Assembly: GCF_014898055.3 (NCBI RefSeq) | Contig: NW_023601433.1 | Span: forward strand, 83,461,106-83,525,105 | Reading direction: 5' to 3' | Length of the DNA stretch: 64,000 nucleotides | Origin: Talpa occidentalis | Lineage: Eukaryota; Chordata; Mammalia; Eulipotyphla; Talpidae | Part shown: in pieces, positions 27,940 to 40,691 of the stretch | Numbering within the stretch: the stretch's first letter is position 1 | Layout of the letters: every line of letters begins with the position of its first letter | Position numbers and translations under genes: made by a program | Notes under the pieces: generated by a model | What the model was told of the DNA's origin: nothing | What the model saw: only the letters and a program-made list of their open reading frames with translations | Database searches by the model: none

Positions 27940-28080
27940 GGAGATTCCTCTTCCATGGAATTTAAGGCAAGGAAGCCTTAAATCTGGCTTTGACTCTTGC
28001 TATGTGACCTTGGACAGGGTTTAACCGCTTTGACTTCACTCACCTTTTATTTAAGATGGTGGCAAATATAGAAAACAAAA
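27940..28080 (+). mobile_element. MIR relic containing duplicated core, copy 1
   Basis: The text around CTATGTGACCTTGGACAGGG, then a TTAACC word, then CACTCACCTTTTATTTAAGATGG follows the MIR core order. The 86 bp at 27991-28076 recur without a mismatch at 28819-28904. The MIR assignment rests on word order, since the copy is well diverged from the consensus I remember. Confidence 0.75.
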
Positions 28081-28818
28081 AACCACATGCAGGACCGGCT
28101 CTAGACCCGGCCATGACGCCTGATAGCTTGTGTGACTGCTTCTGTCTTGTCTACAGTTCCAGGTCCTCCTCCTGGGAACCCCTGGAAATGGAGGGCAATG
28201 TTGCGTCCATCAGTTGTCCAGCGCCTGACCCAAGGCGTACATACACGGGACAGGGGATGGAAGGGTGTCTGTTAGCACCTAGTTATGTCAAGTTGGTCTC
28301 AGTTCTGATGGAGAGCTGACAACCTGGGGGACATGGGGGCTTTATGGCAAGATACTGGAGAGCAACGTGTGGTGCCTGCCTCACCCTTGACCTCTTGAGA
28401 TTTTGGGGACCTTTGCAGGTGACCATGGAGACTTGGAACCAGCGCCTCCAGGAGCCTGGCCCCTTGCTTGACTCTGATCTTTGTGAATCAGACCTTTGCC
28501 CGATGCTGTTCCCTCTAAGTGAAATCTTTCACAGCCAAGAAATGACACTTCCCCAAACCGTGCCTCCCTTGACAAAAGGACTTCAGACGCTATCTCTCAA
28601 ACTGTGTGCCCACATCAGACATGAACCTAGGGGTACAGAGCAGAGGAGGGGTACAGCCTGTGGTGGTGAAAGCCTGGATGTGGGAGTCGAGTGTTAGTCT
28701 AGCTCGAGCATGAGCTGACCTTAGGCCAGGGGACCAATGTCTGAGTCTCAAGTTCCCCTGGGACACCTGCCTTGTGGGGTTTTTACAAGTCCAGATAAGG
28801 CAGCTATTGTGTCCAGCA

Positions 28819-28904
28819 TGACTCTTGCTATGTGACCTTGGACAGGGTTTAACCGCTTTGACTTCACTCACCTTTTATTTAAGATGGTGGCAAATATAGA
28901 AAAC
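28819..28904 (+). repeat. exact 86-bp duplicate of the MIR core, copy 2
   Basis: Identical over all 86 bases to 27991-28076, from TGACTCTTGC to GAAAAC, and 828 bp downstream in the same orientation. The flanks differ on both sides. Two independent MIR insertions would have diverged strongly, so this is a secondary, fairly recent duplication or an assembly artefact. Confidence 0.92.
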
Positions 28905-31900
28905 GAAAACCTGCACAGTAGGTGCGGGTGCGGATTTCTTTTTTATAGTATGCAGAGGATTTCCACGATCCTGTACCACATGTTAAAGATGAGAAATTAG
29001 ACTATCCTTCTTGGTTGACTAGAGAGAGCTGGGTCATCTGAACTTGATCACCAAGCAATTTCTCCTTTTGGGTCTTTTCCATATGCTCAGAGCTGTTACT
29101 AAAGTCCCGTCCTTAATCTCTGAGACTCTTGGCCCAGCAATGGTGAGAGGTGGTTGGCATAGGGCAGGAGGACCAGATAATGCCAGTACCTTTGAGAGGG
29201 CGTGGTATGTAACTCAGTTTCAGGTTTAGTGCTTGCTAGACAGACCAAACAGAGGAGAGGCTGTTTCACTCAGAACATGAAGGTCAGCCTTGGGGATGGT
29301 ATGATGTCCCAAGAAGAAGGCACCCAGCTGGCTTCAGTCTTGTTCTGTTCAAGACAGATGTTCCTGAAGGACCTCATGTTTCAAGATGGCTGCTGGAGCA
29401 CCAACCCTTGCCTGGAATCCCTATGAAGGACATGAAAGAGTCTACTTCCATCTAATTTGGTAGAAAGTTGACTGGGGTAAGGAGGTGTCTTTTAAAAAAA
29501 AAAAAACTGCCTGGAACCTGAACTCACCAACTGAAACTACATCCTGTTTGCTAGAACTTGAGTGACATGGTCATAGTCTTATTCTAGGCAATCGTGTCTA
29601 CCCAACTGAAAATGGAATTTCTATTCCTGGGCAAACATGAGAACAGGTACTCAGGTCTGGAGTTTTAAAACTAGTTCTGCCATCCGATTGTTGTCCAAGG
29701 GCAAACTGAGCTGCTTCCACATCTGTACAGTGGACTAGGGGGATTGACTTAGTGCTGGGCGCGAAGAACTAGAAAACTGCTCTATCTATCGGGATGATCC
29801 ACTGCTGGCTTGCATTCTGCCACACATACCTTAGTGGAAAAACCACCTTCTCCAGAAGAGTCTTCTGGAGAAATAAGAGTGGGGTGTAGACATCTGGGCC
29901 TGATTTAGGAAGTCTTTGAGAGATGGATGCCTTGCAAAGAACAATGCCTTTGTCAGAGGCCGCCAGCATCGCAGGGACACTTAACTGCTAAGTACAAACA
30001 GCTGTCCCACATCTGTAGGATCCATTTTCAACAACTGTATACAGTAGATTCTGCCGATAATGAACTCTGGTCCGGCAAGACTCAGTTCATACGGCGTGTG
30101 GACCAAAGGACGCGGCTGGCTCGGAAGGTGCAAATGGTGATTCCAGATAGCAAGGCGGCTCTGAGGGCCACGCTGCCTTCAGACTCTGTCTGGGGCTCAG
30201 GGGGACCTGGGCTGCTCAGGAAAGGAGGGCAGGGAGTTTGACAGTAGCCCCCTCCCTTCTCCACGAAATGAAGATCACTATCGTGAAACGTTAGAGCAGG
30301 GAGAATCTATAAAACCACCCGATCCATTGCCCTGTCTGGGCAGGAAGATGCACTTTAGGAGTCTGGCAAATAATCCATCCATTTCGTGGAAGATCCCATT
30401 TTATTTAGGTATCTGTCCTTGTCCCATTTATGACCCCAATAATAGAAAGTGCCTCTTAAAATCTCTTGACTATAAGGTCTCAGGTGATGGGAGAGAGGCA
30501 GTGAGTGGTCTCAAGATTGAATTTCGGAGGGTTGCTTGCCGGCAACTGTTTTCTCCTCCAAGCCCCCACCCACGGCTGGGGTTTCCTAACTCCCTCTGCT
30601 GCCCCCGCCCCTTGCAAATGAGACACCTAGTTAATGGAGCACTTGACTCGGTGTCCTCCAACTGGCAGATTGGAATCTTACCTTTGTTTTACGAAATATG
30701 TCATAACATGCTTTCCTGTGAAAGCGTGCAGATCGTGTTTTAAATGCTCTCATGGTTCAGCAATAAACGCGGTCTTTTGGATAGGAATGCTTGCACACAT
30801 TAGCACTTAGAACCTGGTGGATGCTGATGGTGGAGGCGGTGTGACTGTCACCGCCAAACAGCCTGAATGAGAATCCTGTGTCCCTGCAAGCCATTCTCGA
30901 GGCGCAGATGTGTTAAGTAACTTTCCCTGTCTCCTCAGATGAAAACAAGATAAAAATAGCACAACGCGTTTAATCCTCAAGATGCTCTGCAGTAAAAAAA
31001 AAGGGGGGGGGCTTAGCTCTGTGGTGGCTGGAGTAAGCGGAGTATTGAGTCTTTGCTCATAAGCACGAGCTCTGGCAGTGTGGAGGGGTGCTCCATGTAT
31101 GGTTTTGGGAGCCCCATTTCTTTTCGCCACTCCCTTGACCCTCACTGGACCATCAATTCCCAGCCACAGTCCCCAACTTCACCCCAGCTGGGGATCTAGC
31201 TGCTGAGTGTGGATGACCTGGTCACTGAGGCCACATGGGGCTGTGACCCCTGACCTGACAGAGGTGGTCAGGACCCATCTCTAGATGGGGGAGGGGGCAC
31301 ATGCCACTTAAAGGGGAATTGGCTCAGCCTAACACCAATACTTGCAAGTTAAGATGTTGGGCCTGGAGGGGTGGGAAGTGTCCACAGCTAAGTCCTTCTG
31401 GCCACTTTGTGAACCTGCTCAGTTTTTGAATTCTGAGCACGTGCAGGTGTAGGAGTGAGCCCAGAGGTGAGCACAGCTGTCCTCCCAAGTATTTTTGGCC
31501 TTTTCAAGCTTACCCGAAATGAATCTTCAGTGTTCACCATCTGTCAGGGGTTGGGGGCAGCTATTGTGGATAGTGCTGGCTATGGGGTAGGGCAGGCTGT
31601 GGGTTCTGCCACTCCACCGCCATCCTCGGGTGTCCCGCCCCTGCGAGCAGGCGTCAGGTTTGGACCTAAGACCTCCTGTCCTAGATCAGCCTCAGGCACC
31701 GCTTCCTGACTGCTGTCCCTCCCATGGTGCAGATACATTGCTCTTTACATTGTCCCAAAGCACTACTTCTGCTACTAGTGAGCCCTGCTGTCTTGCTCTT
31801 TAGTTCCTGTCTGATGCTCCTCAGGGCACCTCCCAGCCCTGGCCCCTGTGACTACAAGGAGGAATTCAAGCTGGGACTGAGGAACAAGCACTTAAGCTTC

Positions 31901-34795
31901 TGGGTAAAACAGTTATAGCTGGAGTGAGGAAACTGACCTAAAACAGGTTAGCATGGAAGGGAAGAGACTGAAGGAGAGGGGTGATGGGTATCCAAGACTC
32001 AATGAGGATCAGCCTGGGCCTTCTGCAAGACTCCAGATCACCACATGAAGTGGAACCAGGAAGGACAGGTCATGGTGCTGAGACATTACCTGTGAGCCAC
32101 TCACAGGGACAAACATTCAGAATTCAGGTGACCTGAATTCTGGAATAAGAATCCAAATATGCTACCCTAATCTTAATTTCTAACACTCCCAGTAAGGAGG
32201 GAGAGGCGCTCACACCCAGAATATGCTGGAAACCCAATGCCCGCAGCCAGGGCTGGTGTCCTCCTGCTAGCTGGCCTCAGTGCTGTCATGATGGCGTGAA
32301 TGGGTGACCTTGAATGTCCACTTTTCCATACAAAAAATGACCCCAAAAGCATTTTCCTCCAAAATGATTTAACACCAGATTCTGGACTTCCATGCTGGTG
32401 ATGGCAAGTCTGCTTTCTTGTCTCATTAGAGGCAAAAATGAGGAAAACACTTCAATTCACATGGCCCAGAGGAGCAGAAATACTAACGCCAGGTGTAAAG
32501 GCAATGGTGTATAAGCAGAAGTCCAGAGAGATAACTGTTGAGTTTGTCTTATCCCTGCCTGGTACCTTAGGGCATAGCACTGGGTAAATATTTAAGTTGG
32601 ACTGAGCTCTCCGCACCGGAGGCTTGAGCTGGAGAGAAAGCGCAGGCTGTGACGAGTAGCAGGACACCCCAGTTATCCGCATCCACCTCCCCAGTTGACC
32701 TATTCAGTAGGAACTGGGTATAACCTCACATGGTCCAGGGGTCTTGGATGGTCCGAGTCACCTCACTGAGGTGGGGACCACGGCAGGACAAGTAGTGATG
32801 CAAGGGACATTCAGAACTCGGATGGACCCGATCAAGGAGGCCCAGGACAGTCCCCGGTGCTCCTGTACCCTCTGGCTGTGGTGGTGACCTCAGAAGACCT
32901 CAGACGGGGTTGGAAGCCAGAGGAAAGGCATGAGGACAGTGAGGTGGGCATCTTCGGGCTGTGGAATTCGTAGTGTGCGGTGCCTGGTGCCTCAAGCAGA
33001 ACTTCTAAGGGCCTGGCAGGTGTCCCAAAGGGTGTCGTTCATTCCCAGGTCCTCCAGGGGTGGGCCTAGGGGCTCCCTTCCTGCTCTAAGTTGGCAACCT
33101 GTTGTCATACCTGTGGAATACAGGTATCTCTGGTCTCTTGGGTGGCTGCCCACTGGCTTGGGTAGCTGCTTTGGAGAGAGCAGGGACACAGGCTTCTGTA
33201 ACAACCTTGCTTTCTAAAATGAGGAATCCAGTTACTCCACGGGGGCAGCTATAACAGGTGGAGGCTGGCCAGGTTGCCCCCTGCTACAGCTGGGAGTAGA
33301 TCGGATGGGTTTTGAGTGAAACGGGAAATACCTGTCCAGAGTAGGAAGAGGGGATGAGAGTGGAGTTAGGAATGGGGCCACTGAAATGCAAACCAGCTGG
33401 ACCCTAGAGTGTGCCACTCAAGTAGCAATCACCCTGGTGGCGGTGGCTCTGCGTGGGGGACAAAGCTTGGAAAGGTCATCTTCCTGGCCCTTGACTGCAG
33501 GAGGCTGGCCACGGCAGGTGCATGTGGGGCTATTAGGTGCCGGAACAGCAAACCTGAGCGACTTGTGTGCTCGCTACAGCAGCAGCCCCACAGGATCATG
33601 GGGCTTGTCGCTACCCTTTCCATGCCTGAAAGGCCAGCTACTGTTGACCCACAGTGCCCAGAATGGCCAAGGAACTGCCTTAAATGGTCACTGCCATCTC
33701 TTAAAAGTGGATGGTTTGTATTTTCAGAAACTTGATATCCCCAGTAACTGTTCTGCTGTCCCCAAAGCCTTTTCCAGATTCCTGTAGAGAACCAAGACTA
33801 ACAGCAAGGGCCCTTTCTTGATCTCTTGCAAATCCTGGCTGTCCTTCCTTACCATGGGGGCTGCTGCCTGCCCCCACAAGCTGGCCAGACGTCACAGCAT
33901 TTTGCTGACTCCTGGACCCATTTGCTCAGAAGTCACTACCTAAGTGACCTGTTCTGACCCCATGGCTGTTCAATCTCATGTTTGTGGCTCAGAATAGGCC
34001 TGAAAACATGGTCCAGCTTTCTGTGTCCTTCCACCTGTCTTGGATGCAAAACATTTGTTCAGTGCTGCTCCCCTGAGGCCTAGTTCCTGCCGCCTCTATT
34101 CCAGGTGTCCTTATAGGGACGACGGTGGGGGTCACCCCCTTCTCGGGTACCTGGACTTTGGGTGACGATGGTGCCCAGACTGACACAGGCCTGGGGCTGG
34201 CTTCGTACATCCCCTTGGCCTCAGTGACCCTGTGATCTCCACTGCTTCTGTCCTGCAGGCCCTCCTCTGGCCTGCCCTGAATGTTCATGCCAAGTTACCT
34301 GCCATTTTTACTCATCTGAATCTAGATGACTGCCTTATACTCACGGGAATGAGAAAAGATGTTCTGTGTTCTGAGGGGAAGGAGGCATTGAAAGTGAGAA
34401 GTGAAACACAGCATGCTTGGAGCCACGACTGGCCTTAATGCAGCATCTGGATGTTTTATAAGTACCCCCATCAAAGTGGGTGCTCCCAGTGAGAAGCCCT
34501 GACCCCCGGTCATGATGGCTTCGCGCCTCTGCCCTTTCAAGGGGCTATTCTTCGATCCGAGGAGCTGGGTATTTCTGTGCACAGAGCAGTTGGTGGAACC
34601 AACCAGATTTCCTTCTAGGATCTCACCTGGGAGGTGACAGGATAGCAAATGTCCTGTCTCCCCTGTGGAGGTCCTATACCCCCAAACTTCTAGAGTCTTA
34701 CTTGCAACTGGGGCATTTGTGTTAGATCCACGTGGAGTAGGCACGGACGGGACAAGGGCTTGCTGGGGCGCACAGTTTTTCTAGCTTAAGGCAAA
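28905..34795. other. unassigned DNA with one MIR and a short palindrome
   Basis: Apart from the MIR listed at 29650-29760, I see no gene or repeat I can name. An 11-bp perfect inverted repeat with a three-base spacer lies at 29848-29872. The stretch 30640-30800 is repeat-free, mixed-composition text that could be conserved. A run of nine A then nine G lies at 30994-31011. Short open frames in the GC-rich stretches around 31455-31920 and 33230-33790 show no domains. Confidence 0.5.
29650..29760 (+). mobile_element. MIR relic
   Basis: The text runs through AGTTCTGCCATCCGATTG, GTCCAAGGGCAAACTGAGC and CCACATCTGTACAGTGG, a diverged version of the MIR core in the correct order. Ends are approximate. 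Confidence 0.65.
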
Positions 34796-34796
34796 T

Positions 34797-35065
34797 CCAG
34801 ATCACTTTCCATAATAGCCAATGGGTTTACACCCCCAAGAGTGTACTAGGACTCCTCTTTCTCCACATCCTCTCCAGCACCTGTTGTTGGGGGTCTCTTT
34901 AATATGTGCCTTTCTCATGGGTGAGAGATGGTCTCTCATAGTTGAAAGCTGCATGTCATTGGGAGTGATGATGAACATCTTCCCATGTATCCAGATATCT
35001 GAATTGTTTAGATCTGCTGCCATTTATTAACTGGGTGGACTGCTTTCCTATTGTTTGACTGGTTT
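34797..35065 (-). mobile_element. antisense LINE-1 fragment (ORF2 C-terminal part)
   Basis: The minus strand encodes a stretch with NNRCWRGCGERGVLVHSWGC, matching the well-conserved L1 ORF2 C-terminal region, preceded by a diverged form of the segment around the KAHIKET residues. A frame of about 73 codons stays open by chance. The piece has neither the reverse-transcriptase core nor a 3' tail. It is an old fragment with no function visible. Confidence 0.88.
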
Positions 35066-37499
35066 CCATAAGTTTGTCTGTTTCACACCAAAGGCGTGCC
35101 CCTCAAAACCCAAGCCCCAGCGTTCTAGTGGTGGGCATGGCCCATGTGGGTTTAAAGCTGCATCCATGGCCCACAAGCAAGAACTTGGGAAATCCTGGGC
35201 ATTCCCACAACTGGCAGGAAGGGGCCCGAGGCTCTGGGTGTCTTCTGGAAGGCTGGTGGAGAATAGAGCCTTGGTTAGATCTTCAACCCACCTGCTGAGA
35301 CCCCCTGTGTAGGGTAGCTCCAGTCTGTTTGCAGGGACCCAAAAGGAACTGCAGGGAGACACAAATTCCAGCAGGTGGTGAGCCCCTGTCGCAGGAGGGT
35401 CCCTGACTTCAGTCATCTGCAGACCCTCTGGTTACTTCTGCCCTTCAAGGCAAGTCCGTCATGAGAGATTGAGATTTGTGATGCCCTGTGCCAACGTGGC
35501 TGAGAAATCAACACCCATGAAAAGAAAAGAGGGCTGAGGGAGCTCTGGCCACCGTGGCAGGGAGTTCTGAAGCAAGGACAGTCGGGGCATCATGCCTCCC
35601 ACTGAGACGGCACTCCTCACTCCTCCCATAGCGGTGTGGAGCCCAGCCCCCACTTCAGCCCAGGCTATCGGACTCACACATCAGCTGCTGCGTCCTCCAG
35701 GGTCTGAGCTGTACCTGGACTTGAATGGGATCAAGACAATCTCTTAAAACTTGTGTACTCTGCCCCTATAGAGGTGGGGCACCACCTTGTCACCACCATA
35801 CCTTTGCACTTCTTGGCGGTTCCGATTTTCCTAAGGCCCACATTAGGGATCAGCAGCCCCGCTAATCACCTCTGCGGTGTTAAGGCGACTTCAGTGCAGC
35901 TTCTACCGTCTGTCCTGGGCACGTGGTCCCCATGTCCACGCTCCTCTGCATTTTCATCTTAGTCCTAAGTCATTGAGAACAAACATTAGCCTTCATGTTC
36001 CTGTTCTGAAGGACAGCCGTAAGTTATAATCTAACCTTTAATATTTAGATGAGGCTGTTTACAAAACTAAAGCAGATGGCAAGTGTTTTCAGAGGGATGA
36101 GCACTTTTCAAAAAATGCAAGAATCAATTTCACTGCTCATCTGGGAGAAAGCAAGGTTCAGTTGTAACTTTCTGAGTTGTTTGCTCTGCAGAAACTGAGG
36201 GAGCGGAGGCAGGCGAGCCTTCTAAGTTTGTGTGCTGAAGCTCATTCTCTATCACCTCAAGTCCCCATTTTATTTTATGTGTAAATTGGGACCGGGTAGA
36301 GGGTGTGCAGCCTAATCTGTTCCCATGATAGCATTCACTTCGTTTGTGCTCTCGGGATAGAGTTGCCCTCAGACAAAATCTCAATAGCCCACATGAATTC
36401 TATTGTCCCACGATGAATTGTTTTACCTATTTTGTTTCTGATGCCTTTTCCCTCTACCCAGACTCCAGTGCCCCCAGCCCACCTGCTTCCCTCCCCCCTT
36501 CCAGCCTTCCTTCTCTTACCCTCTGGTAACTATCTTTTTGCCAAGTTCAAGTTCTATTCTTGGCAGATAAATGTTTCTTGGGTGGTTATATTGCACAGAA
36601 AAAACATAGAAAACCCCACCTCCATCCATACAGTCCCCCGATCTGCTGGGTCTCTGTCCTAAACCCCGCTGTAGCCACCATGCAGCCACCATCTTCCCTG
36701 CCTGCCACCCGGCCCTGTGAGGTCTTTTCAAACATTTCTTCAGTTGCTCGGTGCCTCAGGGGCTTCCACTAATTCCAGAGTCCCCTTCCACACCCTCCTC
36801 AGGTCCGGATAACTTGCACCTCATGCCAGCCAGGTTCGGCCACCCCTCCCTGCGGAATTCCGTGTCTGCTCCATAAATAGGAGCCTTGTCATTGCTACCT
36901 GCTCAGTCTGAAGTTTACTCCCCTTACTCTGTATCATGGCGGGAGTGTTCTCTACCCAAGCCGCACCTCTAAACCTCTCATCTAGCAGAACCTAAGCATA
37001 AGGGGAGAGAATGCAATGGGCTCCCGCCATGCCCAGCCTCTGGTCCCTAGATTTAGGTGCAGGTCACGCCTGGGCACAGAGCTGGAGACTTGGGGGGCTG
37101 ATAGCGATTACTATGAGCTACCTGTGCTGTGGGTGACAGGTTGGCTAAGTGGCATTAAGCACAGCACACAGAGCTGTTCAGAAAACATGATCGCGTTCCC
37201 TTTCCTCTGAGAATTATGGTTGTAAAAGTCCCATAAGACACTGAGTGGGAACCTGAGGAGCAGTCGGCTCTCCTGATGTTACGGGGAGTCTCCTGAAGAG
37301 CTCTTGACCCCAGAATAAGATGACACACCAGTGCCCAAGTACCTAAGGTGGCCTGGGCTCCTGCACAATCACAGGTTATGTCTAATGGAAAATGGACGGA
37401 GCAGGCCGGACAGGCAATTGCCCTCAGCCTCTGGTCCCCTAGCCTGATTTTGGTGCATTCACAGACCTTAGGGGCAAAGGCCTATCTAACGCAAGTGTA
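35066..37499. other. unassigned DNA
   Basis: No gene or named repeat. The stretch around 36000-36130 is AT-rich and mixed in composition and could be conserved noncoding DNA. The pyrimidine-rich stretch at 36460-36530 is low complexity. Short open frames show no domains. Confidence 0.5.
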
Positions 37500-37910
37500 A
37501 GATGATTCTAGGGCTGGACATGGGCAAAACCCCTGGAAATGACCCCACTTTTCAATTTGGTCTAGGTGGAATGCGTCCAAAAATCATGTTTTATAACTAT
37601 TTGGGATTAGGGCGAAGTTAGAGGAACATGGAGTAACTTATGCTAATGAACATGGGGGGACTTAATGCGCTTTGCTTTCTGGAGACTCAGCAGGTAGCCT
37701 GTAACCTTGATAAAACCCCGAGTTGCAGCTATGAGCGCGTAACTGGCCCTGTGCCGACCTTGACCCTAAGCAGCATGAAACTGGCAGTCTCCCTGTGGCT
37801 TGCTGCCCCACCGCTTGTGTACCTCGCCTCCTGTTGCAGCAATAAAGACTTGCTCATGCTCCCCCATATGGGCTTTGTGACCTGTGCTCCCCTCTGCTGC
37901 CACAGAGAAC
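37500..37910 (+). mobile_element. solo LTR-like block
   Basis: The block has the layout of a retroviral LTR in plus orientation: a GATAAAA box at 37709-37715, an AATAAA at 37841-37846 about 130 bp downstream, a T/G-rich stretch after it, and a possible CA end near 37903. The text resembles class I ERV LTRs in style. I could not define the left end or find target-site duplications, and no internal retroviral sequence flanks it. The open frame at 37640-38062 runs through it and is spurious. Confidence 0.5.
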
Positions 37911-40691
37911 TGGACAAGCTGGTAGCTGAGGCCTCCAAGGTGTTAAAGGCAAGGTCAAGGTTTTACAAGCTACTTGCAAATGGCATCCACACCGTTCTTT
38001 CACTGCGCACATCACATTCAAATGAAGGATTTAAGATAGACAGTGCTGGCATAATTTCATGACAATTTCTAACCTGCAAAAAGCTATTAAATAGTAAAAG
38101 ATAATAAAATATAAAAAACAGAATGGTGTAAAATTTTTTAAATGAAGAATGAAGACTGTTAAAGCAAACTACTAAAATTTGTTTGGATTTCTTCACAAAC
38201 GCATATTGACAGTTAGCCTGAATAGTTCTGATGGGCTTTACTTTTTTACTGTACATAGTGAGCATGCTTGTACTGATAAGGAGGGGCATTTGAGTAGTTT
38301 GCTGGGGATTTGTGACTTCTTAAAAGCCAATCAGATTTATCAAGATACTTATCAAAGTTACTTACTTTTTAGACTTAAGTTCTTTTTTTTAAAAAAAAAG
38401 TAAAAAGGACTAATCCTATATCCCTTAATTCATGTTTGTTCACTGTTTGCTTTTTATCATGAGAACTTGTGTTAGTGCTTCTAGACTCTCTGAACTTTGA
38501 TTTTGATCTGGTTGTATTAACTGTTTGCCCAGCGGCCTGTATTTGATTTCTCCATTCCATGGCTTCCGTGGAACTTTCTGGAATGTTAATTTAAGCAGAT
38601 GTAAGATGTCTTAGGAGGATGGCAAGTCTCAGAAATCCCTGTTGAATCAACAGACTGACAATGTCTCTGAAGGCCAAGTTGGGGCCTGGTGGCATTTGAA
38701 ATAATAGGTCACATTTGCTAAACCTGAATCTAAGTTCACGAGATGATTGACATGTGTTCAAAGGCACACAAGCAGACATGACCATATACAAGGATATCCC
38801 CTGAGTTCAGAATACCAAGCTGTGTTTCTTTTTATGCTAAAAGTCAAAATATGACTGTGCATTCACTTTAAAAATTGCCTTCTGGAGGAAAATGTAGGAT
38901 GTGAACTGATTCTTTCTTGCCTTTGCCTCTTCACTTCAAGGGAGGGCTCATCTCAGACCTTGTGGGCTTACTCTAACCTAACCATCCCCCATGGAAAAAA
39001 GGGATGAGAGCTCTTCCGATAGTCATTCTCTTAAAGGTCCTCAGCAGCACTCCCAGAATGAAGCCCAGAGTTGGGGACAAGTGTCACATCCCTGGTGGCT
39101 GTTGCACAGATTTGCAGATTCATAGGTCTGCTTGGGATGCTACAAAGATGTGCAGCTACTGTACCCCAGGGCCACACCTGGGTGGTCCATGCTGTGCCCA
39201 CACTGCGGCCCCAGCAGCCTGAGGCCATGAAGGCGTTCATCTAGGCACCTGCCCTCCAAGGGGGCTACTCTGCTCACACACAGCTCTGTTGAGTACAGTC
39301 TCTAGCTCTGTGGTCAGAGCTCCTTAGCACACTCCTGGATTGGTAGACTTCGTTTTCAGTGGCACCATTAGGTTGAGGGCATGCACCTTGCAAGCCCCTG
39401 CTTCTTACCTTAACAGGCTCCATCTGCAGCTGCTTGGTAGTTCTGTGCATCCAATTTCCCTGAGAAGCAGTTTGACTTGCCCTGTGGTTGGGGTCAGCAG
39501 GGTGTGGCATTCTCATGGGTCAGCTCTTAAAGGTAGTTATAGAGCCTTTGACTTGTCAAGTTCAAATGTGTTCCTAATGGACCTAATGGTGGGAGATGCC
39601 ATGTCTTTTGCAAAAAGTTTCCATAGAGCTATTTGCTGGTTGGTCATGAACTTGGACAAAAACAGCACTTGTCCTCAGGATAAAGATCTTGGGCAGAAGC
39701 CTACAGAAGCCATTTCAACACACGCAATGATTGAAAGATGGAATAACCATGATGCCAAACCCCCCGTAACTTCTGACCAGTGTTAGGGCCCCAGGGGGGA
39801 ACATTGCCCCGCTATTTGTTCACTGAGTGTTCATTTGATGCCACTTATTTCAGACTTGAAGTTTAAAGAAAGGAAAAAGAAAAAACCAATTCTTTCTTTT
39901 AAGAGTTGGGTATTAAATTGACGACCACTGTTTAACTTGCTACTATGCTTCAATCACACTCCCCACTCTTGACAGTTCCGAGCAAGAGCTGATGGGCTTT
40001 TCTTGGGCAGGAGGAGCTCTAGGACAGGGTTAGGGTGCCTGAAGTTTGAGCTGAGTATCCTTGGAGCCTAATTTGAGGCTTGGGCTCTGTCCCTCAAGAG
40101 TCTGCGGAAATAGCTACATAGGATCTGGGCTCTGGGTCATAGGTCTGCTGTTGTCTGGATTAGCAGACAATGGATTTGGTGCACTTGGTGCCCAGAAAGA
40201 CAAACTGAATCATAATCATTGCATGAGGGAATTTTATTTAAGGTGGCCAAGGAGAAAGCAGGCTGTTAGCCTATAGGCCTAAAGGGAGTTCTGAGTCTTA
40301 ATCCTTTTCAGCCTGAGAATCTAACCTAAAGCTATCTGACCAATATTTCCCCAAATCTCATCTCGCTACTTGTTACTGAAGCAGTTATGTCACACAGAAG
40401 TGGTGGGGAAGAGGTAATGTTGGTGAAAGTTCTAGAGGTCTCAAGTTGGTTGTGACTAAGGCTAACAGACTAGAAATAGTAATGACCAAGAGCTGCCTCC
40501 ATGGAGGTTGTTTCCAAAAATAATCCCCATGTAACAGCAGTTTGGATTTCTCCTTCTGTTCAAAATGGAATAAAACAGGAATCAGATTCACCATCCCACC
40601 TGAAACAACTGAAACCGCCCACAAGTTTCAGAGACTTGATATCAAAAGCACAAGGATATGATTCCCTAAGCAGGGGAAATTAGCAAGGTCA
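37911..40691. other. unassigned DNA, partly AT-rich
   Basis: The stretch 38040-38420 is AT-rich, with a T8/A9 junction at about 38384-38400. A 148-codon plus-strand frame at 39340-39786 shows no domain I recognise. I see no gene. The region just before the solo LTR is likewise unassigned. Confidence 0.5.

Noticed and set aside
37640..38062. 140-codon plus-strand open frame
   Set aside because: It runs through the LTR-like block, so it is not a host gene.
39340..39786. 148-codon plus-strand open frame, considered as a retrocopy or ERV remnant
   Set aside because: I could not match it to any family, and there is no A tail or duplication marking a processed pseudogene.
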